41,506 bases of DNA. It comes from Candidatus Mediterraneibacter merdavium. Its GTDB lineage: Bacteria > Bacillota > Clostridia > Lachnospirales > Lachnospiraceae. The DNA is taken from contig DWYT01000104.1 in assembly GCA_019118545.1 (NCBI GenBank), positions 1-41,506 of the forward strand. Direction: 5' to 3'. The position numbers and the translations under genes were made by a program. Below, piece after piece: positions 30,226 to 38,667 of this stretch. Every line of letters begins with the position of its first letter. Position 1 is the first letter of the stretch. The notes under the pieces were generated by a model, which saw only the letters and a list, made by a program, of their open reading frames with translations, did not search any database and had not been told where the DNA came from.

Positions 30226-32256
30226 TCAGGACAGGATCCGGAAGATGCGGTCAGATATGTCAACCGCGCGGCTTTCTTCCTTCTCAAGAGATGCTCCGTC
30301 AGTTTCTGTGACAATGACTGGGATCGCTGTATTGTATCCGGCTTTTTCGACCGCGTCCTTGTCAAATTCCACTAAGAGATCGCCTTTTTTTACATGATCT
30401 CCGTTGTCCACATGAGAGGTGAAGTATTTTCCTTCCAGCTTAACTGTGTCAATACCGATGTGGATGAGGATATCCGCGCCGCCGTCTGTGTGAAGGCATA
30501 CGGCGTGTTTCGTGTCAAAGATGGATACTACCTCGGCGTCCGCCGGAGCGTATACCTTTCCTTCCGAGGGCATAACGGCCGCGCCGTCCCCGAGCACCTT
30601 GGATGCAAATGTCTCGTCCTGTACGTCCTCGATGGGAATTAAAGTACCCTTTGCCACGGAGTAGATTGATTCAGCCGTTTTCCCAGCCGTTTCGGAGGCT
30701 GAGGCTGTATCCTTTGCCGCACCTGAAGCCGCGCCCGCCTCTGTATTTGATCCTGTAGTTGAGGCCGCGCCTGTCACTGTATTTGATCCTGCTGCTGAGG
30801 CCGTGCCTGTACCTGCGGATGAGCCTGCTACTCCGGCTGCGGCGCGGGCCTTTTTCATTGCCCCTGCGCCGATGATCAGTGTCATGATGAACCCGGCTGC
30901 CAGTGCGATAACATGAGCGATAATGTAGGATGCGTATCCGTTATTATCCGGATCAGCCAGCGCGATGCCCGGTACGACAGTGGTGCCGAAGCCAAGTGCG
31001 GCAAGATCAGTAAAGTATACGACAAGTCCGCCGATAGCGCCGCCTACGCATCCTGCGATGAGCGGGAAACGGAATCTCAGGTTGACGCCGAAGAGCGCCG
31101 GTTCTGTGATGCCGAAGAGTACGGAGATGAAGCTGGGGATACAAAGCTCCCTTGTCTTTGCGTCGCGCCTGTTGAGCATCAGATATCCGAGCACTGCACC
31201 GCCCTGAGCAGTCATGGCCACAGACATGAGCGGATTTAAGAAGTTACGTCCTGTATCTACAAGAAGCTGTGCCTCGATCGCTCCGAAGATATGGTGCAGA
31301 CCTGTGATGACAATGAGCTGCTGCACACCGGAGAAGAGGGCGTAACCGACAGCGCCGAAGTTCTGTGTGATCCAGACAAGGCCGTTTGTGATGCCTGACG
31401 CAAGCGCCCTTCCCAGAGGCCCTACCACGAGGAATAAGAGGATCGCGCCGACCAGCGTGGTGAGCAGCGGTGAAACGAGAAGGCGGATTACCTCAGGTAC
31501 TTTTTTCTCAAAGAAGATGTCCAGTTTCGCTGTCACGACACCCATCAGAAGCGCTACGATGATACCGCCCTGAAAGCCGACCAGATCTACGCCAAGGCCG
31601 AAGATATGTATGGTGGTCACCTCCACCGTGCCCTGAGCTGCGGCATAAGCGTCGGCAAGGCTGTTTGAGAGCATGATACAACCCATGACGATACCGAGGA
31701 TCGGCCGCCCGCCAAACCGTTTGCAGGCGCTGTAGGACACTGCCAGCGGCAGGAATCCGAAGATCGCTCCTGAGGAAATATTGATCAGGGTATTGATTCC
31801 TGAGAGTGTGGCGTTGTTGTGGACAAAGTCAAGGTTTCCGAGTACACCGGACAGTCCGGTGAGAAGTGCCGCAGCGAGGATGCCGGGCATGATGTCGATA
31901 AACACATCGGACAAGGCTTTGATGATACGCTGGAGCGGGTTCATCTTCTGGTTCGCCTCGGTCTTTAAGTCGCTTAAGCTCATATTCTTCATCCCGGTGT
32001 AGTCCGCGAATACCTCGTACACATCGTTGACGAGGCCTGCGCCGAAGATGATCTGCACCTGATCTCCTGCGACAAAGACACCTTTTACCAGATCTACGTC
32101 CTCCATCTGTTTTAAGTCGGCAGCGTCATTGTTCTTAAGTACGATGCGCAGCCGTGTCGCACAGTGCGCCACGCCTTGGATGTTCTTCTTCCCGCCGACC
32201 AGTTCGGTGAGCTGCCGGGAGATTTTTTCATAGCGTTCCCGTTTCTGTTGTTCCAT
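30226..32256 (-). CDS. PTS transporter, glucose/sucrose family, IIB-IIC-IIA fusion
   Basis: The 676-aa membrane protein imports and phosphorylates a sugar. Order of domains: IIB at 1-90 with the phospho-cysteine in GVAHCATRLR (Cys32); IIC at about 105-460 with some ten hydrophobic helices and motifs such as FHHIFGAIEAQ-like GLHHIFGAIEAQL and ITEPALFGVN; IIA at about 525-676 with the phospho-histidine in ILIHIGIDTVKLEGK. Between IIC and IIA is an Ala/Ser/Thr/Gly-rich linker with repeated GSNT units. The neighbouring GH32 hydrolase points to sucrose as the substrate; the beta-glucoside (BglF) subfamily has the same layout, so specificity is inferred. A GGAGGAAAA box precedes the ATG. It is the first gene of its operon. 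Confidence 0.92.
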   Translation of the reverse strand: MEQQKRERYEKISRQLTELVGGKKNIQGVAHCATRLRIVLKNNDAADLKQMEDVDLVKGVFVAGDQVQIIFGAGLVNDVYEVFADYTGMKNMSLSDLKTEANQKMNPLQRIIKALSDVFIDIMPGILAAALLTGLSGVLGNLDFVHNNATLSGINTLINISSGAIFGFLPLAVSYSACKRFGGRPILGIVMGCIMLSNSLADAYAAAQGTVEVTTIHIFGLGVDLVGFQGGIIVALLMGVVTAKLDIFFEKKVPEVIRLLVSPLLTTLVGAILLFLVVGPLGRALASGITNGLVWITQNFGAVGYALFSGVQQLIVITGLHHIFGAIEAQLLVDTGRNFLNPLMSVAMTAQGGAVLGYLMLNRRDAKTRELCIPSFISVLFGITEPALFGVNLRFRFPLIAGCVGGAIGGLVVYFTDLAALGFGTTVVPGIALADPDNNGYASYIIAHVIALAAGFIMTLIIGAGAMKKARAAAGVAGSSAGTGTASAAGSNTVTGAASTTGSNTEAGAASGAAKDTASASETAGKTAESIYSVAKGTLIPIEDVQDETFASKVLGDGAAVMPSEGKVYAPADAEVVSIFDTKHAVCLHTDGGADILIHIGIDTVKLEGKYFTSHVDNGDHVKKGDLLVEFDKDAVEKAGYNTAIPVIVTETDGASLEKEESRAVDISDRIFRILS

Positions 32257-32308
32257 TTGTTTTCCTCCTTTTCAACTTGCACAAGGATTTTTGTGCCCTG
32301 ATTTGTTC

Positions 32309-32337
32309 TTGCAATATTAATTATACTGATTTAAAAT
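32309..32337 (+). promoter_or_regulatory. Promoter of the AraC-type regulator in the divergent sugar-module spacer
   Basis: A TTGCAA (32309-32314), 17-bp spacer and TAAAAT (32332-32337) read rightward toward the AraC-type gene. Reading left, a TATAAT occurs in the same AT-rich stretch (complement of 32321-32326) without a good -35, consistent with activator-dependent PTS expression. A GCACAA/TTGTGC hairpin lies at 32279-32296 in the PTS leader. Confidence 0.5.
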
Positions 32338-32405
32338 TATTAGTATATGGAGAAATGTTGACGGACTATTTCGTTTTGTGACTTTGTGGAAAGAGGGGGA
32401 GGCAT

Positions 32406-33233
32406 ATGAAAGATTATATATTTTCAAACGAGTTTTTCCGGAACATTGATGCAACGGTCTACACGTGCGGATACGAATCCTGCGTACCGGGACACAGCTA
32501 TGGCCCGGCGGTGCGCAGCGGTTATCTGATCCACTATGTGATAAAAGGCAAGGGCATCTTTAAAACGGACGGCCGCATCTGGCGCCTGAAAGAGGGCGAG
32601 GCATTTCTTATACGCCCGGGAACGCTCATTTACTACGAGGCGGACGCAAAAGATCCTTGGACATACACATGGATCGGCTTTCAGGGCGTACGGGTGGAGC
32701 AGTATTTAAAACGTACCTCGCTTCTGGAGCACCCGGTATTTTTTTATGGAAGGGATGACCGTATCCGCCTCTGTCATGAGAAGATGTATGAGGCCAACCA
32801 ACTGCCGGAGAATAAGGATCTTATCATGACCAGCATCTTGTATGAATATCTCTTTATGCTGGCGGACAAATTTCCCAAAGAGCATATATCCATACAGGAG
32901 AGACGGGAAAGCTATGTGGAGGAGGCGCTGAAATATATTGAGACCAATCATACCCGGCATATCAATGTAAATGAGATCGCGGATTCCCTGAGCATAGACC
33001 GTTCTTATTTATTCCGCCTGTTTAAAAATGCAACAGGGGTCTCCCTGAAAAACTACCTTATTGATTACCGGATCAGGACAGCCAGCGATCTGCTCGCCCA
33101 TACCGATTATCCTGTGTCTGTGGTCGCCCGCTCCGTGGGGTATGAGGACGCCCTGTATTTTTCCCGTCTGTTTAAAGAGAAAAAAGGACGCACACCTACA
33201 GAATACCGGGCGGAAAAGCAGGGGGCACAATGA
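32406..33233 (+). CDS. AraC family transcriptional regulator
   Basis: The 275-aa protein has an N-terminal cupin-like ligand-binding domain (about residues 10-150; GRIWRLKEGEAFLIRPGTLIYYEAD is typical) and a C-terminal pair of helix-turn-helix motifs: INVNEIADSLSIDRSYLFRLFK and VSVVARSVGYEDALYFSRLFK, with the FKEKKGRTPTEYR ending of the family. It is divergent from the PTS/GH32 operon with 149 bp between, so it very likely activates that operon in response to the sugar. The start follows a GGGGGAGG box. No enzyme or membrane domain is attached. Ligand inferred. Confidence 0.92.
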   Translation: MKDYIFSNEFFRNIDATVYTCGYESCVPGHSYGPAVRSGYLIHYVIKGKGIFKTDGRIWRLKEGEAFLIRPGTLIYYEADAKDPWTYTWIGFQGVRVEQYLKRTSLLEHPVFFYGRDDRIRLCHEKMYEANQLPENKDLIMTSILYEYLFMLADKFPKEHISIQERRESYVEEALKYIETNHTRHINVNEIADSLSIDRSYLFRLFKNATGVSLKNYLIDYRIRTASDLLAHTDYPVSVVARSVGYEDALYFSRLFKEKKGRTPTEYRAEKQGAQ

Positions 33234-33312
33234 AAAGCAGGGAGCAGAGTGATCAAGAGTCAGGCACACAGGGGCAGAAAGGAATCAAAAACAGAGGAGT
33301 ACGGACATAAAA

Positions 33313-33382
33313 TACCCGCCGGATGGTACTGGTCTGGCATAGAAATGATTTCCTGCCTGCTTTCGTACAGTTTCGGCGGGTA
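33313..33382. terminator. Inverted repeat between convergent genes
   Basis: A 9-bp stem (TACCCGCCG with CGGCGGGTA) encloses a 52-nt loop between the AraC gene and the convergent zinc-ribbon gene. There is no marked T-run on either side; a weak bidirectional terminator is the simplest reading. Confidence 0.35.
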
Positions 33383-33446
33383 ACTTCGATTAACAATATG
33401 TCTGTTGCCGGATAATTACCGGCCAGTGCAGCCATAGGCTGCCGTT

Positions 33447-34736
33447 TTATTCGTCATAATCATCGTCCGCATAATCATCCTCGAACGCGTCATCGTAATC
33501 ATCCTCATAATCATCACCGTTCCTTGACGTTATGGCGAGGATCAGAGTAATCACAGCGAGTACGGCGCATACTCCGGCGGCGATGAGAAGCTGGAACTCA
33601 TCCCCTTTCTTGAGAAAGGCAAACACGCCTCCGCCAAGATAGAAGAGCATGGGCAGCAGGAAAGCGAACACGGAGTTCGTTCTAAGTGTAATAAAATACA
33701 ACAGAGCAGATACGAGCAGACAGAGCGCCACAATAACGAACGTCAGTCCTGAGACAGTCCCGTCTCCTCCGGAGGACAGTCCTGTGGAAAATCCTCTGTA
33801 CATCAGATATCCGAAACCTGCCAGTGAAATTACCGCGAGAACGATACGCATAACGCGGAATCTCGGTGCATCCTCATAATAATCATCGTCATCATATTCG
33901 TCGATCTCCGGCTCCGGTTTCTTTGTGGAATAGTTTGCGTCAGTATTTTTCCGTCTTGCTTCAGCACTGGAAACTGAGGCTTTTTTGATGGCGCGGGTGT
34001 CTTCGTCTGCCTGTGTCTTTTTCTTTCTTACAGGCTTGCCGATCGCTCCGGTGGCAAGCATATCCTCATACCCCTGACGGGCAGTGGTCTCATGCTTTAC
34101 GCGTACTCTCTCCGGCGGGATATTGCTGTACCGCTTCTCCTCGGCGGTATTTGATGACACGCTTTTTGCCGTGCGCTTTTTCACCGGCTTTTTAGCCGGA
34201 GCAGCGGCCGCTTCTTCGTCAGAGGAGCGGCGTTTCGGCCTCGGTGCGTCAGATTTTGTAGGGGTTCCCTTCTGGGACGCTGACTTCTGAACCGCAGCTT
34301 TCCTTGACGTACCGTTCTTTTCCTGAGCGGAAGCTTTCTTAGAAGCAGCTTCCTGAGCGGGCGCCTTTTTTGTTGCCTCGGCTGTTTGTGCGGGTGCCTT
34401 CTTTGCTACCTCGGCCGTTTGAGCAGCAGCTTTTTGTGCCGGTGCTTTTTTGACGGCCTCAGTCTTCGGGGCAGCAGCCTTCTGAACCGCAGCCTTCTGG
34501 ACAGGCGCTTTCTTCGGGACTTCTGCCTTCTTGGACGGACTCTCTTTCTGAGCGGTGGTCTTGTCAGGAGCGGACTGTTTTGCCGCCTCCTTTTTCGCGC
34601 GCTGTTTGTCAAGATTCCACTGCTTGCGGCAGTCGCGGCAGATCGCGTATTTATTAAAGATCGGATCACCGTTTTCGTTGGTGCCAATCTGCTTGTTTTT
34701 TAACTCAAGTTCTTTTCCACATATTGGACACTTCAT
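33447..34736 (-). CDS. Zinc-ribbon protein with Lys/Ala/Pro repeat region, membrane segments and acidic tail
   Basis: I do not recognise a named family. The 429-aa product starts with a zinc ribbon (CPICGK then CRDCRKQW, about residues 3-35). Residues 40 to about 260 are low-complexity and strongly basic, with many KKAPAQ, KAAAQ and QKAA units. The C-terminal third has four hydrophobic segments (for example VMRIVLAVISLAGFGYLMY and LIAAGVCAVLAVITLIL), ending in a very acidic tail of repeated DD and DDY. This suggests a membrane protein whose basic tail could contact nucleic acid or the cell envelope. The start was set at an ATG with GAGAGGAGT upstream; a longer frame would remove the zinc ribbon from the N-terminus. 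No operon partners. Confidence 0.75.
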   Translation of the reverse strand: MKCPICGKELELKNKQIGTNENGDPIFNKYAICRDCRKQWNLDKQRAKKEAAKQSAPDKTTAQKESPSKKAEVPKKAPVQKAAVQKAAAPKTEAVKKAPAQKAAAQTAEVAKKAPAQTAEATKKAPAQEAASKKASAQEKNGTSRKAAVQKSASQKGTPTKSDAPRPKRRSSDEEAAAAPAKKPVKKRTAKSVSSNTAEEKRYSNIPPERVRVKHETTARQGYEDMLATGAIGKPVRKKKTQADEDTRAIKKASVSSAEARRKNTDANYSTKKPEPEIDEYDDDDYYEDAPRFRVMRIVLAVISLAGFGYLMYRGFSTGLSSGGDGTVSGLTFVIVALCLLVSALLYFITLRTNSVFAFLLPMLFYLGGGVFAFLKKGDEFQLLIAAGVCAVLAVITLILAITSRNGDDYEDDYDDAFEDDYADDDYDE

Positions 34737-34883
34737 TAATCTATACTCCTCTCTTGTGCTAGACAAATCTACAACGTAAATAGTATAACATTTTGGGGGC
34801 GTAAGAACAATGAAAAAATGCAATATCTACTCGAAAAGTGGAATATCTGATTGGATTATGTCGAAATTGTATCCGCAACTGCA

Positions 34884-35132
34884 TCATTTTCCGGACGAAG
34901 AATCTTTTTCGGCGGCGTTATTCGAGATGCTACCCTCAGCTTTCTGGTAATGCTTACCGTCAGTTTTATCCAGAACTGTGGGCGGCATGTACTGCACGAT
35001 ATCATTGTAGGAATCCAGTTCTTCCTCCGACTGCGGGAGAGAGGGGATCAGTCCCGTACAGTCCATTGTAGAAGCTGCATTTGTAAGATAGTCATAATCG
35101 TCAATCAGCTCTTTGTTTGTTTTCTTTTTCAA
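34884..35132 (-). CDS. Small hypothetical protein with TTG start (82 aa)
   Basis: The protein is soluble and acidic with a serine-rich tail (EGSISNNAAEKDSSSGK) and no recognisable domain. The start codon is TTG, supported by a GAGGTGAAA box 5-12 bp upstream and by the following Lys-rich start KKKTNKEL. It lies 147 bp upstream of the zinc-ribbon gene on the same strand and is divergent from the PHP gene. No function is proposed, and a spurious frame cannot be excluded. Confidence 0.55.
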   Translation of the reverse strand: MKKKTNKELIDDYDYLTNAASTMDCTGLIPSLPQSEEELDSYNDIVQYMPPTVLDKTDGKHYQKAEGSISNNAAEKDSSSGK

Positions 35133-35252
35133 TATCTTTCACCTCGGTATCATGATCTCTCCGGCAGCAGCATGACACGACAGCCTGATATACACGGCTG
35201 TCTGTGCGCGGCGTATTTCCGGTCGTGTTGTTAGTATTTCCGGGAAGAAAAA

Positions 35253-35280
35253 TTGTATTCTTTGGAAAATGTGGTAGAAT
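35253..35280 (+). promoter_or_regulatory. Promoter of the PHP phosphoesterase gene
   Basis: TTGTAT (35253-35258), 16-bp spacer, TAGAAT (35275-35280), some 50 bp ahead of the start codon. Both boxes are one or two bases off consensus. Confidence 0.55.
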
Positions 35281-35331
35281 AGTGAAAGAGTTAATGTGAA
35301 ATGTACCAGTTGGTGGAAAGGGAGAGCAGAT

Positions 35332-36045
35332 ATGAGACTGATTGCAGATACACATGCCCACAGCCTTGCGAGCGGGCATGCTTACAGTACGATAAAGGAG
35401 ATGGCCGCAGCGGCAAAAGCAAAGGGACTAAAGGCTCTTGCGCTGACGGAACACGCACCTGAGATGCCCGGAACATGCGGACTGTATTATTTTCAAAATC
35501 TGGATGTAGTGCCCCGGGAAGCAGAGGGGGTAAGGCTTTTGATGGGAGCTGAGGTCAACATCATGGATCCAGAGGGAACTATTGATCTGCCGGAAAAGAC
35601 GTGCCGTGATATGGACATTGTAGTGGCAAGCATCCATCTGCCGTGCTATGGATCAGGGCACACGCCGGAAGAAAACACCCGTGCGTATGTGGAGGTTATG
35701 AAGAAGCCTTACGTCAATATCATTGGGCACCCGGATGACGGGAGATTCCCCTTTGACTACGAGGTGATTGTGAAGACAGCCAAAGAGACGGGGACGCTTC
35801 TGGAGATCAACAATTCCTCCATGCGTCCGCAGAGCAGCCGCAAAGGAACAAGGCAAAATATACTGGCCATGCTGGAACTGTGTAAACAATACGAGGTTCC
35901 CGTGACAACGGGGAGCGACGCCCATATAGACGTGGATGCGGGAAATTTTACAAATGTCCGGGAAGTGCTTGAATATTGTAATTTTCCTGAGGAACTGGTC
36001 GTGACGGCGGACTGGGACAGATTAAAGACGTTTTTAGGACTGTAA
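35332..36045 (+). CDS. PHP domain metal-dependent phosphatase (YcdX/histidinol-phosphatase type)
   Basis: The 237-aa cytoplasmic protein has the trinuclear metal-site motifs of PHP enzymes: IADTHAHSLASGHAYST (HxH) at the N-terminus, LTEHAPEMPG, MGAEVNIMD (Glu), SIHLPCY (His), NIIGHPDDG (His) and TGSDAHIDVDAG (DxH) near the C-terminus. It probably removes phosphate from a small molecule; the exact substrate is unknown. The closest characterised type is YcdX. Start chosen at the ATG with GGGAGAG upstream, giving the catalytic strand at residue 3, rather than an in-frame codon at 35296. It has its own promoter, and a TrpR-like gene follows 138 bp later. Confidence 0.9.
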   Translation: MRLIADTHAHSLASGHAYSTIKEMAAAAKAKGLKALALTEHAPEMPGTCGLYYFQNLDVVPREAEGVRLLMGAEVNIMDPEGTIDLPEKTCRDMDIVVASIHLPCYGSGHTPEENTRAYVEVMKKPYVNIIGHPDDGRFPFDYEVIVKTAKETGTLLEINNSSMRPQSSRKGTRQNILAMLELCKQYEVPVTTGSDAHIDVDAGNFTNVREVLEYCNFPEELVVTADWDRLKTFLGL

Positions 36046-36074
36046 AGACTGTAAAGCGTCAGAAGAAAAAGGTG

Positions 36075-36103
36075 TGGACTTTAAAAGTTTAATGTGCTAA
36101 AAT
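36075..36103 (+). promoter_or_regulatory. Promoter of the TrpR-like gene, extended -10
   Basis: TGGACT (36075-36080), 17-bp spacer and TAAAAT (36098-36103) preceded by TGC, which gives an extended -10 element. The start codon is about 80 bp downstream. Confidence 0.5.
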
Positions 36104-36183
36104 ACAACAGTAAAGGGACAGGCGCGGGCGAAAATGCGGTGTTCCCCATATTTATGCCATCGGCTTGAAAAGGAGACATTTTT

Positions 36184-36480
36184 ATGAGTAAGAAAATCAG
36201 AACGGAGGCAGTAGATTATCTTTTTGAAGCTGTCCTCAGTCTGGAAAATAAAGAAGAGTGTTATACATTTTTTGAGGATATCTGTACGATCAACGAGCTT
36301 CTCTCATTGTCACAGCGGTTTGAGGTGGCAAAGATGCTAAGGGAGCAGAAGACGTATCTGGAGATCGCAGAGAAGACTGGCGCGTCGACGGCGACCATCA
36401 GCCGGGTGAACCGCTCCCTTAACTACGGAAACGACGGATACGATATGGTATTTGAGAGGATCGATAAGAAAAAAGAATAG
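36184..36480 (+). CDS. YerC/YecD family TrpR-related protein
   Basis: The 98-aa protein is a small Trp-repressor-like DNA-binding protein. It has the helix-turn-helix YLEIAEKTGASTATISRVNRSLNYG near the C-terminus, and an N-terminal helical part (FFEDICTINELLSLSQRFEVAKML) typical of the YerC/YecD branch, which is common in Firmicutes. The target genes are unknown; in Bacillus the family is chromosomally linked to nucleotide metabolism genes. A AAAGGAGA box precedes the ATG. A strong hairpin terminator lies 115 bp beyond the stop, so it is monocistronic. Confidence 0.92.
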   Translation: MSKKIRTEAVDYLFEAVLSLENKEECYTFFEDICTINELLSLSQRFEVAKMLREQKTYLEIAEKTGASTATISRVNRSLNYGNDGYDMVFERIDKKKE

Positions 36481-36594
36481 CACAGGCATAAAAAACGAGA
36501 GTCGTAAATAAAACCGGAAACCGCATGAGTATATGGGAAGATGAACTCAGCGAGGAAAAGTCTGTATTTTGAAACAGATACTGCATTTGATAAC

Positions 36595-36634
36595 CGAGTG
36601 CGCTCAACAAAAACCGAGCACACTCGATTTTTTT
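36595..36634 (+). terminator. Rho-independent terminator before the liv operon
   Basis: An 11-bp stem (36595-36605 with 36616-36626, one mismatch) around a 10-nt loop is followed by ATTTTTTT. This is the clearest intrinsic terminator in the window. It ends the TrpR-like transcript. Confidence 0.85.
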
Positions 36635-36635
36635 A

Positions 36636-36665
36636 TTGCTTCTCTCTGTATCCCCGTGATATAAT
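36636..36665 (+). promoter_or_regulatory. Promoter of the liv operon
   Basis: TTGCTT (36636-36641), 18-bp spacer and a perfect TATAAT (36660-36665), about 45 bp upstream of livH. It begins right after the upstream terminator. Confidence 0.6.
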
Positions 36666-36711
36666 CTATCTAATGTCAACTATAAGCAGAAGTAAATGAA
36701 AGGGAATGAGT

Positions 36712-37596
36712 ATGAGCTTTATATCGTATTTAATCAACGGTTTGAGTCTGGGAAGTGTCTACGCGATCATTGCCCTCGGATATACGATGGTGTACGGTAT
36801 CGCGAAGATGCTGAATTTCGCCCATGGGGACGTCATTATGATCGGAGCGTACACGGCGTTCATCGCCATGACGCAGGCAGGAGTTTCTCCCATTATCAGT
36901 GTAGTCATCGCGGTCTGTGTGTGTACCATACTCGGTATCGCCATCGAGCGCGTGGCGTACAAGCCGCTCCGGAACGCATCGTCCTCTCTGGCGGTGCTCA
37001 TCACGGCGATCGGCGTGAGCTATCTGCTCCAGAACATCGCGCTTCTGGTGTTCGGTGAGACGCCGAAGACATTCCAGTCCGTGATCAAGTGGAAAGGCGT
37101 GTCTCTTGCGGGCGGCAAGCTGAATATCTCGGGAGAGACGATCGTGACGATCGTTGTCTGCCTCATTATCATGGGTGCGCTGATGTTCTTCGTGCAGAAG
37201 ACAAAACCCGGACAGGCGATGCGCGCGGTGTCTGAGGACAAGGGAGCCGCGCAGCTTATGGGTATCAATGTAAACGGAACGATCGCGCTGACATTTGCCA
37301 TCGGCTCTGCGCTGGCGGCGGTCGCGGGCGTGATGTACTGTTCGGCGTATCCGACCCTGTCACCGTACACGGGTTCCATGCCGGGTATCAAGGCGTTCGT
37401 AGCGGCGGTGTTCGGCGGCATCGGTTCCATACCGGGAGCATTTATCGGGGGCCTTCTTCTCGGCGTGATCGAGATCCTGAGCAAGGCGTACATTTCCTCG
37501 CTCTTGGCGGATGCCATCGTGTTCGCGGTGCTGATCATCGTGCTCCTCGTGAAACCGACCGGACTTTTAGGCAAGAAGATTCAGGAGAAAGTGTAG
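36712..37596 (+). CDS. livH: Branched-chain amino acid ABC transporter permease LivH
   Basis: The 294-aa membrane protein shows the LivH pattern: LINGLSLGSVYAIIALGYTMVYGIAKMLNFAHGD at the N-terminus, an SEDKGAAQLMGINVN cytoplasmic loop, and PGIKAFVAAVFGGIGSIPGAFIGG near the end. It forms half of the membrane channel for leucine, isoleucine and valine or related substrates, with LivM as partner. The ATG at 36712 is preferred since AAAGGG lies 7 bp upstream; an ATG at 36706 overlaps that box. It is the first gene of a livHMGF operon. No LivK-type binding protein is found on either side. Confidence 0.93.
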   Translation: MSFISYLINGLSLGSVYAIIALGYTMVYGIAKMLNFAHGDVIMIGAYTAFIAMTQAGVSPIISVVIAVCVCTILGIAIERVAYKPLRNASSSLAVLITAIGVSYLLQNIALLVFGETPKTFQSVIKWKGVSLAGGKLNISGETIVTIVVCLIIMGALMFFVQKTKPGQAMRAVSEDKGAAQLMGINVNGTIALTFAIGSALAAVAGVMYCSAYPTLSPYTGSMPGIKAFVAAVFGGIGSIPGAFIGGLLLGVIEILSKAYISSLLADAIVFAVLIIVLLVKPTGLLGKKIQEKV

Positions 37597-37599
37597 GTG

Positions 37600-38667
37600 A
37601 TGGGTATGCCAAAGAAAATGAGTAAGAACACAAAAAGCAGTCTGATCACGTACGGCATTGTCATTGCTGCCTACATCATCATGCAGGTTCTGATCAGTAC
37701 GGGAAGTATTTCAAGTCTTATGGAGGGACTGATGGTTCCGCTTTGCTACTATATTATCCTTGCGGTGTCCTTGAACCTTGTGGTGGGCATCCTCGGAGAG
37801 CTGAGCCTCGGTCATGCGGGGTTCATGTGTGTGGGAGCGTTCTCAAGCGCCTTTTTCTCAAAATGTATGAGAGACGTGATCACAGTGGATGGACTGCGCT
37901 TCTTTCTGGCGCTGTTGATCGGTGTCGCTGTGGCGGCGGTATTCGGTATCCTCATCGGTATCCCTGTGCTTCGGCTAAAAGGCGACTACCTCGCCATCGT
38001 TACGCTTGCGTTTGGCGAGATCATCAAGAATCTGGTAAATGTTCTTTATATCGGAAAGGACAGAGGCGGCTTTCATTTCTCTACGAAGGACGTGATGGCG
38101 CTTAATATGGAAGCGGACGGAACGGTCATCGTAAACGGCCCGCAGGGAATCACGGGAACGCCGAAGGACGCCACATTTTTTATTGGATTTATTTTGATCC
38201 TCATTACGCTGTTCATCGTGATGAATCTGATCAATTCCAGAGACGGAAGAGCGATCATGTCCATCCGCGACAACCGTATCGCGGCGGAGTCCGTGGGGAT
38301 CAATATCACGAAATACAAGCTGATGGCATTTACCATATCAGCGGCTCTGGCGGGAGCTGCGGGGGTGCTCTATGCGCACAACCTGTCCACGCTGACAGCC
38401 AACACGAACAACTTTGGTTACAACCAGTCTATCATGATCCTCGTATTCGTTGTGCTGGGCGGTATCGGCAGCATCCGGGGTTCCATCATCGCGGCGGTCA
38501 TCCTGACACTCCTTCCGGAAATGCTCCGCGGGTTGTCGGATTACCGTATGCTCATCTACGCGATCGTGCTCATTGTGATGATGCTGTTTAACTGGGCGCC
38601 TAAGGCGATCGAGTGGCGGGAGAAATATTTGAGATTCGGAAGAAAGAAAAAGGAGGCTGTGAAATAA
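37600..38667 (+). CDS. livM: Branched-chain amino acid ABC transporter permease LivM
   Basis: The 355-aa membrane protein has nine or ten hydrophobic segments and the LivM motifs ILAVSLNLVVGILGELSLGHAGFMCVGAF and LKGDYLAIVTLAFGEIIKNL, with the loop IRDNRIAAESVGINITKYKL and GGIGSIRGSIIAA. It pairs with LivH. The start is uncertain among GTG 37597, ATG 37600 and ATG 37606, all just past the livH stop; AGGAG at 37583-37587 favours the first two. Its stop overlaps the livG start (TAATG). Confidence 0.92.
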   Translation: MGMPKKMSKNTKSSLITYGIVIAAYIIMQVLISTGSISSLMEGLMVPLCYYIILAVSLNLVVGILGELSLGHAGFMCVGAFSSAFFSKCMRDVITVDGLRFFLALLIGVAVAAVFGILIGIPVLRLKGDYLAIVTLAFGEIIKNLVNVLYIGKDRGGFHFSTKDVMALNMEADGTVIVNGPQGITGTPKDATFFIGFILILITLFIVMNLINSRDGRAIMSIRDNRIAAESVGINITKYKLMAFTISAALAGAAGVLYAHNLSTLTANTNNFGYNQSIMILVFVVLGGIGSIRGSIIAAVILTLLPEMLRGLSDYRMLIYAIVLIVMMLFNWAPKAIEWREKYLRFGRKKKEAVK

